Part shown: one piece after another, positions 1-13,718 of the stretch
Layout: the number at the start of each line of letters is the position of its first letter
Position numbering within the stretch: the first letter of the stretch is position 1
DNA from: Dissophora ornata
Taxonomy: Eukaryota > Mortierellomycota > Mortierellomycetes > Mortierellales > Mortierellaceae
Direction: 5' to 3'
Assembly: GCA_025201705.1 (NCBI GenBank)
Contig: MU616778.1
Location: 1-43,084, forward strand
Length of the DNA: 43,084 nucleotides
Notes under the pieces: model-generated
What the model saw: the letters and a program-made list of their open reading frames with translations, nothing else
The model's database searches: none
Told to the model about the DNA's origin: nothing
Position numbers and translations under genes: made by a program

Positions 1-860
1 AAAAAAAGAAGAAAAGGGAAAAAAAGAAAGAGAGCGTGAAGAGTTCAGGCGTGTGGTCGATTGTCGCAGTATACGGTGTACACACGCACACGCACGTATT
101 TTGTATTCTAACAAGACCACTTACAAGGAGCTGGTGAAGGATGGGACCGGTCGAGAGAGGGACAGGAGGGAGATCAAATCGAAATGAACGCTTTCCGCAT
201 GGACAGAATTTACTCTGAGAAAGGATGAATGAATGGAATGAATGGATGAATGAAAGAGGACAGAGTGCCGGCCCCCCCACCCCCGAAGTGAAGCACAAGA
301 AAAAAAAAGAAGGGACACGACTCGACGTGTTCCAGCCAAAAAAAAGAGAGTTCAATTGGACGCACAGAGTGAGAGAGCAAGAGCGAGAGCGAGAGGGTGG
401 GAGAGAGAAGGGAGGGGAGAGATAAACAACGCGACATATCCCCCTCGCACCCCCTCCCCACCCATTCAATCAAATACCGATATACGCAGTACTGAACATC
501 TAATCATCTCGTTGGTGCTCCCTCTCCAGGCCAGGGCCATCAACCAGCGGCTGTCCAGACAGCACACGCTCAGAGTCGTCGCGCCGCAGTGGCATGCTCA
601 CATATACCGCGACAATAAAAATAAATAAAAAAATGAACACGAACAAGGACACGGACATGGACAAGGAACACGAGCAGAGAGCAGCGAGAAAATTATAACG
701 ATGCAGCAACAAATTAAAAACAATAGAATAGAAGAGACTGTACCAGCAGTTACCCTGCCTGTCTGTCATGTTCAAAAAGAAAGAGAGCAGGAGTTGTAGG
801 GCTTGACAGGGGTTGCGATTGGCCCACCGTGAAGTGGTTTTTGTCTTTCGTTTGAAAGAC

Positions 861-893
861 ACACACACATACACACACACACACACACACAAA
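861..893. repeat. CA dinucleotide microsatellite
   Basis: A nearly perfect run of CA units with one CATA interruption lies in intergenic DNA. It produces spurious poly-Thr/His or Val/Cys open frames on the two strands. Confidence 0.9.
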
Positions 894-1764
894 ACACAAA
901 TTATCCGCTGGCACACACATGAGGCAACCAAACAACACACCATACAAGACGGTAGCAGGAGTAGCCAGTGGAGTAGTAACAACTTCTCCTCATGTCAAGA
1001 CCGCAATTACCATCTATTCCGACCCAGCATTTCGTATTGCAGGAGCTGGAGCCGGAATCGGAGCTCAGGAGGGAAAAAAAGGGGCATTCGCGACCGGGAT
1101 ACGGGATGCATGGGAATAAACAACGACAACAAAAAATAGATCCTGCCTGCATCTGAGTACTGGGCCCAACCAAGGGGTGTGACACCAAGATTGGGTACAA
1201 GGTTGAGCACGATCCCAAACACTAAAGAAAAAGACGGTAAGGTCTCCGAAAGCGAGCTCTCCATATGCGCCACTGTGTGGCGTGTTCCATCCAGCCCACG
1301 TCGCCTCCTTGCACCGAGGCGTGGCAAGCGTGGCAAGCGTGGTAACAACCAAAACGAGACTTGTCCTGAAAACGAGGCGCACAGACAAAAAAAAATGGGG
1401 TTTCGCCGCTCCAGGGGGTGCAGTGTTCTGTGTGTCTGTGTGCGTATGGATGATGACAGCGGCTTATGTTGCTTGAATTGCTCGTCCGCGCCTTGGATAG
1501 GTTGCATTTTTGGATCTCCATCTCCTCACTCCTGCGTTTATGGCTGAGCTTGCTCTCTCCAGAACGCGTAAAAACGAGACACGCATGAGCACTGCAGAGG
1601 CGTGTTCTCCTCCGGCGTGTTTCACACACGGTCCAGGTGATCGGTGATTGTGACGTGTGATCTCGATATCAGCCACATTCAAAACATTGGAATAGGCTGG
1701 ACAGCCAACCCTTTGGTCTCTCTGGCGCCTCACCACACCAGTACCTTTGCTTTCATCGCCCACA

Positions 1765-1825
1765 CAGCCCTCACCCTTGTGCTCTCGCTAGTCTCTCTCC
1801 TCTCTCCTTCTCCTCTCTCCGGCAC
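1765..1825 (+). promoter_or_regulatory. CT-rich leader tract upstream of the forkhead gene
   Basis: A strongly pyrimidine-rich stretch on the coding strand (repeated CTCTC and TCTCC units) lies about 340-400 nt before the forkhead start codon. Similar coding-strand CT tracts precede several other genes in this window, so it probably marks the core promoter or transcription start zone. No clear TATA box was identified. Confidence 0.4.
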
Positions 1826-2166
1826 AGAACATTTCCTCGGCAAATTGAAGCGTATTAGCGTATTAGCCCACGGTAAATGGAACACCACTGAGCGACTGGT
1901 CAGAAATGCCGCCTCAGGAACAGACCAAGCATGACAGGACTGTTCTGCAGCAGCAAGGATGCGACGCCGACAACCCTTTATCAGAAAGAGGGCAGCCCTG
2001 GCAGCCCAGTCATTACCGGAACATCATCTAACCTAACCCGCTGCTTCTGTATTCATCTCGACATCATCGTTGTCCATCATAGCACAGCCACCGAACCGCG
2101 CATATCAGAAAACTGGAACATAGGGCATCATCACCTTCTAGCAGTGGGAGCGAACGACCAGCCATT

Positions 2167-4525
<2,359 letters not shown>

Positions 4526-4553
4526 TTCTGCGTTTCTTGCAGGGCAAGCTAGT

Positions 4554-4559
4554 AATAAA
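4554..4559 (+). terminator. Poly(A) signal AATAAA of the forkhead gene
   Basis: AATAAA begins 29 nt after the forkhead stop codon (4523-4525), a plausible position for 3' end formation before the next gene's CT-rich leader. Confidence 0.45.
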
Positions 4560-4687
4560 AGCATCGTAACAAGACCGAGGAGGTGTATCATGCTTGGTGA
4601 CATGTGGCTTCCTAAATAGAAGTTTATTTTCAGGGGATCTCCAAACCATCACATTCATTCCTGTAAAAACTTTCTATTTTCCCAATT

Positions 4688-4765
4688 GCACATTCTCAAT
4701 CCTTCCCCTTCTCCTCCCTCTCCCCCCTTTCTCTCTATTCCCCTTTCTCCCTATTCCCCTCCGAC
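4688..4765 (+). promoter_or_regulatory. CT-rich leader upstream of the INPP4-like gene
   Basis: Repeated CCTTCTCC, CCCTCTCC and CTATTCCCC units lie 80-160 nt before the ATG at 4845. A TTTTACAG at 4823-4830 resembles a splice acceptor, so part of this leader may be a 5' UTR intron. The whole 4526-4844 gap contains no other feature that I can support. Confidence 0.4.
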
Positions 4766-4844
4766 TTTCCTTCTTCCGATCAGCGCGTCTGACTTCCGTT
4801 GTACCTTTATTTCGATTTTTACTTTTACAGATCACTCCGCAACC

Positions 4845-7800
4845 ATGGAAACATGGAAGGCCAATCACACTCACGGCATCTTCCCACGCCAGCAGAATCA
4901 GCTCAAGATTGCGTCGACATTGGCTCCCGTCGTCGTCTTCGACGCCATTCCTCGTATGGACTCTTCTGACCCTGCTACCAGTGGCTCCCCCGCTCAGGCC
5001 ACCTTTTCTTCGCCGACCTCGCCCATTGAGCAGTCACCCTCGAGAGCCAACGACATCGACGCACACCGGGGGCGCCAGAACGCGTCTACGGCGAGCATGT
5101 ACCTCCTTACTGAAGAGGAAGCACAGCACATGATCACGTCTGAAGCGCCTAACCGAAAATCACTTGCTTCAGCGCCAGGACCTCCAGCTCAATTGCGTGT
5201 TTCGATCGCGGTCGATCCAGAGCATTATAGCGAAAAGCTTGTGAAAGGGAAAATGCATTTGACTCTTGTCCTGACAGCGCTACTGCAACTTCCCGATGGC
5301 TGTGAAGCCTGGGTCGAACAGAGTAGGACAGAGCTCATGTCAATGGATAAGGTAATAGGGATCCGCCGGGAAAGCGGCGAGTTGCTGCTTCCACTGCTTC
5401 CTAGAAAAGAAAACGAGATCATGCATTGGTCTCTAAGCAAAACAGTATCTTGTGATAGGGGCATCTTGAGGGTCACTTTATCAAGGTGCTTCCACTTCAA
5501 ATTCAGGAAAACTTCCTAGTCGTTGGATTCACACTCCTGGCCGTGCCTCCGCGTCACACCAACCCAAAGCTGATCGCTGCGTTTCCCGCGCTCGATGGCT
5601 TGATACCCTGGGCGGAGACATCGGTTGCGATTGAGCACTTTAATCTAGGATCGAGTGTTTCAGACGACGAGTTTTCTCGCAATCAGCCCGTACAGCATTC
5701 AAAGTTCTCTACTCCGCTCATAGAGATCTCGCTACTCCCTGACATTGGGGTGAAGAAAAGCAAGCATACAGTAGCCACGCTGACCGTGGCTGTAGAGGAG
5801 GTACGTCATTCAAAAGAAAAAAATAGACTTGTGGCAGTGCAAAAAGCTAAATCAGGGTGTTGCCTGTTGATGCGAAGCTGAGGCATGTATGTCACTTATC
5901 AATCCCCACTTTTATCTACGTTCTTTTTCGGTTTTTGTTATTTATAGAAGTTGCCAAGGATACTTCTACCAAAGGCGATTGCAGAACAACGCAGGGTCGG
6001 TCCTAGTTTCTCACAGACCTATCACGGACATACAGTTCGAGGGACAATTGTATATGGCCGTGAGCACCTGTATGAATCCCCGTTGGCATTCACTGTACCG
6101 TTGAAGCTACTACAGTGTTTTGCGGACGATGAAAGAAGGGTGCTCGAGGAACTGGAGAAGGAACCAGGCGTGTCACTCTCAGATATGATCCAAGCGGTGC
6201 CCTTGGACCACCAGCCTAACCCAATCACGCGGGGAGCAAGTTTTATTGACACCTTGCGGGGGAATACATCGCGTATCAACTCTGCAGCAAAAGATCAAGC
6301 GCAAAAAATGACGCGGGCGCGACAATTAGGTCTTTCGGAAGAGGATTCGCAGCTTCAGAAGCTGCTACGACAGCAAATCAGTGCCCATCGGAACATTGAG
6401 GTTTACTACCAGGAGATGGCCTCCAAGGTGGAGCAGAGACTGAGAGAGAACATGGAAACAGGCCAGGGACCATTCCGGAGAAGCACAGAGAAGAAAGAAG
6501 AATCCGCACAGTGGATCCCGTTGAACTGCTGCGTACAGGATTTTCTCGTTTACGATGATGGATATGGTGAGTGCCAGTGCTATGGTGACAGTTCCTCTAG
6601 TTTATTTAATGCAGAAAATTCTAATCCTGTTGCCGCCTGTCACGATATATCATTCAATAGAAACCAATTATCAGTCGACAACTGTGGGGGCAGCAGCAGC
6701 CCACAGCGCTGGCTTTGCTCGATGGGGCAACTCGCAGACATTGAGTAAGGCGCCTCCACTCGGCGCTTATTGGAATAAGCAGGAACGAGGAAGCGACCTC
6801 TTGCGGGATTTCCAAGCACTACAGGAAGTTCTTGCCAGCTCCTCTGCCGAATTCAGCTCAATATTGGCGTCGGCAGAGGACATCAATGGAGCACGGACAC
6901 TGGCACTAGTCAAGGAAATCCAGTTCCTCAACAGTGAATTTGTATCTTTTGGCGACTTTCTTCTTTCAGATTATCTGACGGCGCACTCAACAGAGGGTGG
7001 CGCAGTGTTCGTTTGCGGCGAGATAAGGAGTATTGTCAAGAGATTGAAGCAAGTCGACCTGGCGGAGGATGAAGTGCAGGAACAAGATCAGACACAGCAC
7101 CTGTTTTCTACCTGGTTAGCGAAATGCAAACGCTCAATTCGTGAGATTGTCAGCTGCACACAGGACCTGCACAGTTTCGTCGTCATTGCAATTCAGCACG
7201 AATGCCTCGCTGTGGATGCGACTTTGGTAGCAACTCCGGAGTGGGTTATGGTGAAGAGGACTCGCGAGTGCTGTCTCTCTCAGGTCACCGCGGCCTTGGC
7301 TACCTCGTTCCTGGCCGTTTTGGAAGATTGGTGGACGAATATGGCGGCGGCTCTTCAGGAACAAAAGGCTCGCGAACAACGGGGACAAGATCAGCACCTT
7401 CCGGAATGCAAGCGCTTTTTGCATCGAGACATGGGTCTTATTAGCGAAGAGAGCACGAATTCTGTAGATGGAGAAGTATGCCCTGCCCAGGAAGAGGTAC
7501 CGGCGATAGGATCTTCAAGAAGGTCCCGTAATTCGATCAGGCGGAGCGGAAAAGGTGTTCCAGCCCAGCGACCATCTTTGCGATCGACAGCGTCGAATAG
7601 CTCTTCTGTCAGTTCACTCCTGGGCGCCCAGTGCGGAGTGGATTCCAGCTCGCGATGCAAATCTCTCCACCGACACCCGCTAGAAGCCATTCCTCAGGCA
7701 AGAGCACAAAACGATCTCTTTTGGGACCAACTAATCAGCCTAGGATGGCTCGCTCAGATTGGAAGTTTGCTATCTACACAAGGCAACGAACTGGGAATGC

Positions 7801-10355
7801 TTTTGGACTATGCCCAAGCAATTTTAGATGCGCGCGAATCAGTCACAATCGGTTTCCATGCCCTACCACTGTCATCTGCGGGATTACCGACCGCTGCACA
7901 AGCAACAGGAGCAGAAAGCACAACAACATTTCCTGTGGATCTTGATGATATAGGAGACAATTCGATCCAGATTTCCGGCCGACGAGGCCAGCTGACACTG
8001 TCCTTTGGACTAGACCCGCTCCAGTTCTCGTTGCTACCGGATAACTTGAAGGCAGGGACGTCCAAGATTCAGGTCTTACCGGTCTTGTTTTCACAGGGAA
8101 TCAACGAGATGCAGACCATATCAAACCTAACGGGAAAATCGCCAGTGCAGCGGTCGATCAACGAAGATGGTCTCCGGCACATGCAGAGCTACGTATTGCG
8201 ATACCATGTGTGGCATGCACAACAAAAAAGCCAAGCAAAAACTCAAGGGATTGACGAAACTCCTCCAGAGAGACCTGCAGGTCGAAGTGGTCGCTCTTTC
8301 GGGCCTTACGCAGCGTGGAGGAGCAATGCTAATATGTCCACTGCATCTTTGATATCGAATATGAGCTCGGAGTGGGACATGGTATCGCCCTCGAAGGCAG
8401 AGATCTGGGATGGCGAGCCCCTCGTTGCAGAACTGCTAGATCATCTTGAAACAGCTGTACTTGGTCGCTTGGATGAGACACGGCCGTTATTTGACTCGTC
8501 GAAAGCGTCCGTACCAGGCGCCCTTGACGACCAATCCATACAATTACCTCAGAGCGATTCGGAGGTGCCGGTCAATGCCACGCGCACAGAGACTGTGTCA
8601 GGTTCTGCCTCTGGTATTCTAAACTCTATGGTGGAGTTCGGGACATCGAAATTGTTTAGTTTCAAGGGGTCTAAGGACACCAGTATCGTGGAGTGTGCAG
8701 AGGCACTCACCCGCGCTTTAGGCCAGATTAAAACTCCGGCCGATGCTGAAGAGATCAAGCCAGCATCATCGTCATCAACGCCTACTCAGGAAAGCCGAAA
8801 CGACCAACGAACCAGTCACGCCTCTCACCAGGAAATAGCTCATAATTGCGAATGTTTCTCTCAGACCTCGAACTCGGCCTCGGTATTGCCTCTCACTTCT
8901 CTATGGGTGACTAGTCACCTTATGTCATGCAAGAGCGCTAAGGACAGGACGGCCATGTCTGTCACGCTGTCACAGGTGAACCTTCTAAGAGCATGTCATG
9001 GGCTGCAGACGGGACTTGAGCAAACCGGAGGAGATGAGTGGCAAGATATTTTGGATGCCATGAGAAGTGAGGTTGGAGTTCGAATCAAAAATGTGGAGAG
9101 AAATCTCAAGCTTGGAGAGTTTGCAAAGGATCTGTTGTGGCTGTCTGCATTTGGATCTACTGTACCCCCGCCAGCGCCGAAATCAACCTTTGATTCAACG
9201 TCGTGTAGCAACTCCGAGCCCTATCCGGCTGACGCCATTACGCTAGTTCGGTCATTGCTTCCTGGGGGAGGAGCAAAAAGGCGGAGCATGACGTTGGCGA
9301 GTGAATTGTCTGGCAGTATAGCTGAACCCACGGCCCAGGGCATGTTGCCTGAGGACTTTGCTGGTGACGATGATGATAACGACTTCATGGGGCACAGTAT
9401 TTCTACGGATTCAACACAGAGCGAGGCAACTTCACCGGAAGCTATCCAGTTTGTATCTCCCATGTCACTGGAGCCACTTCTGCCACCGTTGAAGCTTGTC
9501 AGATCGTCTACGGGCCCAGCGCTCGCTCCTGTGGTGACTCTCGATACCAATATCGGTCCTGATGAAGAGGAAGCCATCAGTAGTCCGCGGCAATCGCGAT
9601 ATTTCCCCGAGTCACCATCGCATGGAAGCCATCCCGACTATATTAACATTCTTGGCGTACAACCTTCTTCTTCCCCTCCTCAAGAGCATTCACAGTTGCC
9701 AGGCGAGGATCAGCGCTACACATCCTTCCCTGAATCATTTGATGAACCGGTCTTGGCAGTTCGCTTGGCACGGTCCTTGGGGTTGGATTCACTAGGAAGA
9801 CCCTCGAGTGCTAATGCTGAAACCTCATTTGGGGGCCAGTCTGCTCAACAAGCAAGGTCTCCACCTCTAGCAGAGTTACTTCGTCGATCAAGTGTATTGC
9901 AGCATCGTTCGACTCCTTCTTGGTCATCGCAACAGTCTACCTTTTTTCAGCAACAGCAACGACTCGCTCTAACTCAATCGCAGAAGGTCCCGGATCTGAA
10001 AAGACGTCTCTCCTCATTTGGGCAGGGACTGGGACTTTTGATTTCAAAGTCAACGGATACTCCTGCACATGCCCACAGTCGCCACCAGAGTCAGAGCAGC
10101 AGCATCGACTATAGCGGATTGTCGCAAGCATCGCCCCCTCCTACTCCTGGTAGAAATACCGCCGGATTGGATACGCCGGGATCAGGTTCAGCATCCGTAT
10201 CGCATGATGGCAACGGTGGTAGTAATAATGGCGGGGTGGCCAATGAAGTGATGGTCAAGAGAGGCAAATTTGCATTTAACAAGATGCAGCTCAAATTCCT
10301 CCCTGCAGCGTATCGCCCGCCCCGTCGCATGGCAAGCAATATCTTTGAGACTTGA
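4845..10355 (+). CDS. Inositol polyphosphate 4-phosphatase (INPP4-like), very long
   Basis: Model: exons 4845-5351, 5459-5800, 5948-6566 and 6661-10355, giving 1720 aa (animal INPP4 proteins are about 925-980 aa). The catalytic CX5R motif CKSAKDRTAMSVTL starts at Cys1246 (codon 8928) and is almost identical to that of INPP4A/B. Other family blocks remembered from animal INPP4 are visible: WIPLNCCVQDFLV, a region ending in GWLAQIGSLLST and ELGMLLDYA, VLPVLFSQGINE, and a C-terminal AFNKMQLKFLPAAYRPP. Known members remove the 4-phosphate of PI(3,4)P2 on membranes, so a phosphoinositide role is inferred. An N-terminal C2 domain is expected but not clear by eye. Low-complexity Ser-rich stretches separate the conserved blocks. 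The first intron (107 nt) is the weakest part of the model, because its sequence is open in the upstream frame. Confidence 0.88.
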
Positions 10356-10370
10356 GCGTAGCTAACAAAA

Positions 10371-10376
10371 AATAAA
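10371..10376 (+). terminator. Poly(A) signal AATAAA of the INPP4-like gene
   Basis: AATAAA begins 16 nt after the stop codon (10353-10355). Confidence 0.5.
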
Positions 10377-10934
10377 ATGGGTGCTTGGTATCTTATGTAC
10401 ACGCGATATATTGAAATGATTCCACATTGGAAGGGAGATTACCTTTCTTCTTTCTAAGCGATAAGAGATATGTATCGACTCAACAGCACTGAGGAAAAAA
10501 GGAAAAGTTGGAGGCTAGCAGAGAGCGCTCGCCTTATTATCATCTTGGCATTTGTTATTGTGTTTGCCAAGTCCTGATTTCGCTGTTTTTCAAGCAGTTT
10601 CAAAGAGACGATTATCTGGATGCACACTCTCGAAATCAAGGTGAGATTTGGCGAGGGATAAGTGCCGAAGGTAAGACGCTCATTTTATCAAGGTAGCCAT
10701 GGTGAACGAGCACAAAGGCATCCAATGCAATAGATCGGCATAAGTGAAAAAAAAAACTTCCCACTCGGTGCACCATGCGCCACCAATTTTTGCATGGATG
10801 TTCGAAACATATATGACTGTCACGTGAGCAGTCACGTTTTTACGCACAGTGTAAAAGTGTAAAACCCAAGAGCTTTGTAAAAGGATCTGGCCTGGCATTT
10901 CAAACAGGTGTAAAAAACACTTACAACTCGGACC
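10377..10934. other. Intergenic spacer, no gene seen
   Basis: About 560 nt hold the 3' end of the INPP4-like gene and the promoter of the next gene. Open frames are short and featureless. TGTCACGTGAGCAGTCACG near 10818 contains an E-box-like CACGTG and two GTCACG copies, which might bind bHLH or bZIP factors; no function can be shown from sequence alone. Confidence 0.5.
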
Positions 10935-13439
10935 ATGGACAATCCCGCAACAGTGCTGCGAGGCCTCGTGCAACAGCAAGAGAATGCCCTGGCAGCATCA
11001 CTACAACAACACCAACATCATCAACAACACCAGCAGGACCAAGAAGCTCATGCGTCACAGCAGCACATAAAACAGGAGCGTCAACAGTCCACTCAGGATG
11101 CAGCCCATGGTACAATGCATCACGAGGCTGCTCTAGACCAAAGCAACGGAATAGTGTCAGTACAATCGCCCTCGAACAACAACCATGGCAACAGCGAGCA
11201 CGAGCAACAGCTAATATTTGGTCACAGCGGCAGCGACGACTTCTTACACGTCCTCCAGCAACAGCAGCAGCAGCAGCAGCAGCAGAACAGCCACCATGCC
11301 GCCGCCCACACAAGTATTCCCGTCTCTGTTTCTGTATCTGTTCCCGTAACCGCTCCAGTCCCGATTTCAAGCAGCGCTGATGTCCGGCCCGTTATCGCAG
11401 CCTTAGAGACTCTGGATTCTGCCATGGCTTCAGCAGTGGCCTCTGCTACTGCTTCCAGTATAATCATGGCAAACGCGCCAACAACTTCCACCACATCTGC
11501 ATCCACGACGACGTCTACGTCTACATCTGTTTCAACAGCATTGGCGACCACTTCCTCGAAATCAGCGCCATCTCCCTCGGGATTAGTATCTTCCTATTCA
11601 AGATCAGTACCCTCGTCTTCAGCAACGGCAGCGGTGGCAGCTATAGCAGCAACAACATCAGGGACATCGTCCAATGGAAGCAATACATCGACACCGCACT
11701 ATATGTCAGCGATGGATGCTGCCAATCATAGGTTCGATAAATGCCCAGCACTTTTCAAGTGTTCAATCAATGATTGGGAGGCGTGGCTCGAGAGGGAAAA
11801 GACTCATACCCGCTGGAATCTGATCCGGCACCGACATCGTGACAAACAAAGTAAGGATCAAGGATACAATTATCCGTGGCATTCGACATGGATATTCATG
11901 TTTTTTATCACTTGATGTTGGTGTCTGATCTGTGTGATCCATGTACTGGTTTTTTTAATTTTTTTTTTTTTTTTAATCTGACGATGCCACTTTCAGCATT
12001 TGCACGCGGACCGACTGCGAGCGAATGGAGCCGGGAGTATCAATGCGACCATGCGGGTCAGTACCGGGACCGCAAAAACCCGAATGTTGATCCCAGCAAA
12101 AAGAGAAAGAGGACTGGGAGCATCAAGTGCAACTGCCCAGCATTCATCAAGATGAGGAAGCACTTTGTGGATGAAGAGGTCGTTATTGAGTACTATTGGA
12201 GGCACGAAGGGCATATACCAGACGTGATGGAGGACATCAAGGCCCACAGGTTACCACAGGATCTCAAAGCTTGGATTAAGCGACGTGTAGAGGAAGGTCG
12301 CGAGTGGAAACCTATAAAGGCCATGTTGACCAGTGGCTCACCACTGTTGGACGAGGTATAGCTATGACATGGCGTTCGCATTGTTGCTTTTATCGACACT
12401 TGCGCGCCTCCTAATCGCAATCTTACTCCTCCGTTAGCTACATCCGGCGACGAGAGAGAATGTGAAACCACTAATGCAAGCATGCTACGGACACTATGCT
12501 AACACTGCACGGCTATGGAGGAAGAACAACAATATAGCAACACGATCACCATCCGTTCAGAGTTCGGAAGGAACCATGCAGGGTGGAACTTCGATTCAAT
12601 TGGAAGCAGGAGACCAGGAGATGCCTCTTGCTATCCAAAGCGCCTCACATCTATCATCGTCGTCGTCCTCATCGTCATCATCGTCGTCGTCATCGTCATC
12701 ACAATCAAATATGGACCAGCAAGCCTCCTCGACGCCGTCTTCGACATCAACTTTTCAAAAACAGCAGGAGCAGAAGGATGTGATCAACCATGCCCAGGTT
12801 ACCCCATGGCGGATCGTCGGATTGAATAACGTATCAGGCGAGTCAACACATGCAAATCAACACCACAGCGATGACCAAACATTGGTGGTCCATAATTTAT
12901 CTACTTCGACCATGATCACAGGTTCCACCTCTGGAAGCTCAGGTGAAGTCACGCAGGTTCTTCGCCTAGGCGAGTCACTCCTCAATGCAAGATCCATATC
13001 CGGTGTGATCCGCGAGCAAGAGGAAGGAGGAGATGAAGGAGAAGGTGGGTCGCAAGAGATGGCGGGCCTTTCTCTAGTCGGCGCGTCATCTACCAATAGC
13101 TCAGTATCCCACCATCACCAGCAGGCGGCGGATCTGGCGTCTACGAATATCTCTGAAGCGCCCTCAACTATGTTATACTCGAATCATCATGGAGATTCAC
13201 GAGATCACACGCCAGCACAACAACAACCTCCACTGCCCTCGCAACAGCAGCAGGAACAGCAACAACAGCCTCGAGAAATGATGCTGGAGATGCTGCGGGC
13301 CATCGGCGAACTTTACAAGCAACTGGAGGCGACGGAGGAATATGTCACGCAGGAGGATGCGATCGAGATCATCGAGTCATTTGCCCTGCCGATCCGGTTG
13401 ATGAAAGAGGCGTTGGAGCGGAGGAGGGAACTCCGTTAA
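10935..13439 (+). CDS. Gln/Ser-rich putative transcription factor with CaRF/FAR1-like zinc module
   Basis: Model: exons 10935-11850, 11997-12355 and 12438-13439, giving 758 aa; all three junctions keep phase (GTAAGG/TTCAG and GTATAG/GTTAG borders). Residues 1-250 are Gln/His- then Ser/Thr/Ala-rich. Residues about 275-410 form the only globular region: a DWEAWLE helix, a W-rich strand, then Cys322, Cys350-x-Cys352 and His375-x2-His378 in YYWRHEGH, followed by a RLPQDLKAWIKRRV helix. This Cys/His layout resembles the CaRF (ALS2CR8) and FAR1/FLYWCH zinc-binding DNA-binding folds known from transcription factors and domesticated Mutator transposases; the assignment is pattern recognition, not alignment. 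A run of 17 Ser, more poly-Gln, and a charged C-terminal helix (residues about 700-758) follow. A nuclear regulatory role is inferred. There is no transposase catalytic domain, so it is not an intact transposon gene. Confidence 0.72.
12655..12705 (+). repeat. TCN trinucleotide repeat encoding a serine run
   Basis: Alternating TCG, TCA and TCC codons give an uninterrupted serine tract inside the CaRF-like protein. The mixed codons suggest that serine is kept by selection or an older expansion, rather than a fresh pure repeat. Confidence 0.85.
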
Positions 13440-13569
13440 AAGAATCCACAATTTTTTCTAATATAAAGCGGTAGAAAAAAAAAGTAACAACGGTTTAGAA
13501 TTTGAAGTGGGTTCCTGACGAAGGCGATAAGAGACCTTTTTCGGTGCGTTCTGGGATTCTCGGTTTATG

Positions 13570-13718
13570 TATGGTCTCACTTGGCATCAATGTCTTCTTT
13601 GTCGCCGCTCCTCCCATCCCTCCGACTCTCTTGTCCTCCTTCATTCTTGTATCTTTTCATTTTACCTTTGGAGCTCCCCACATCTCGCTCATCTCCCTGG
13701 CATTTGAATATCAATTTA
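13570..13718 (+). promoter_or_regulatory. Pyrimidine-rich leader of the small membrane-protein gene
   Basis: CTCCTCCCATCCCTCC-like and CTCATCTCC tracts precede the chosen ATG at 13719. The same frame is open from 13581, but the extra 46 residues would be a translation of this CT-rich leader (Ser/Leu/Pro-rich), so I treat it as untranslated. Confidence 0.4.

Larger units (their letters stand above)
1..1930. other. Gene-free, repeat-rich left flank
   Basis: No convincing protein gene is seen. The stretch holds an A-rich start, a GA-rich block at about 355-420 (CT-rich on the minus strand), a CA microsatellite near 860-893 and a short tandem repeat of a GGCAAGCGT-type unit near 1322-1340. Open frames here are short and mutually overlapping. 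From about 1765 the plus strand becomes CT-rich, which fits the promoter or leader of the forkhead gene. The GA-rich block could be the CT-rich leader of a minus-strand gene lying left of the window; that is inference. Confidence 0.6.

Noticed and set aside
13581..13718. Upstream in-frame ATG extending the small membrane protein by 46 residues
   Set aside because: The added residues are a translation of the CT-rich leader and would place a second hydrophobic stretch before the anchor; the ATG at 13719 is preferred, though not proven.
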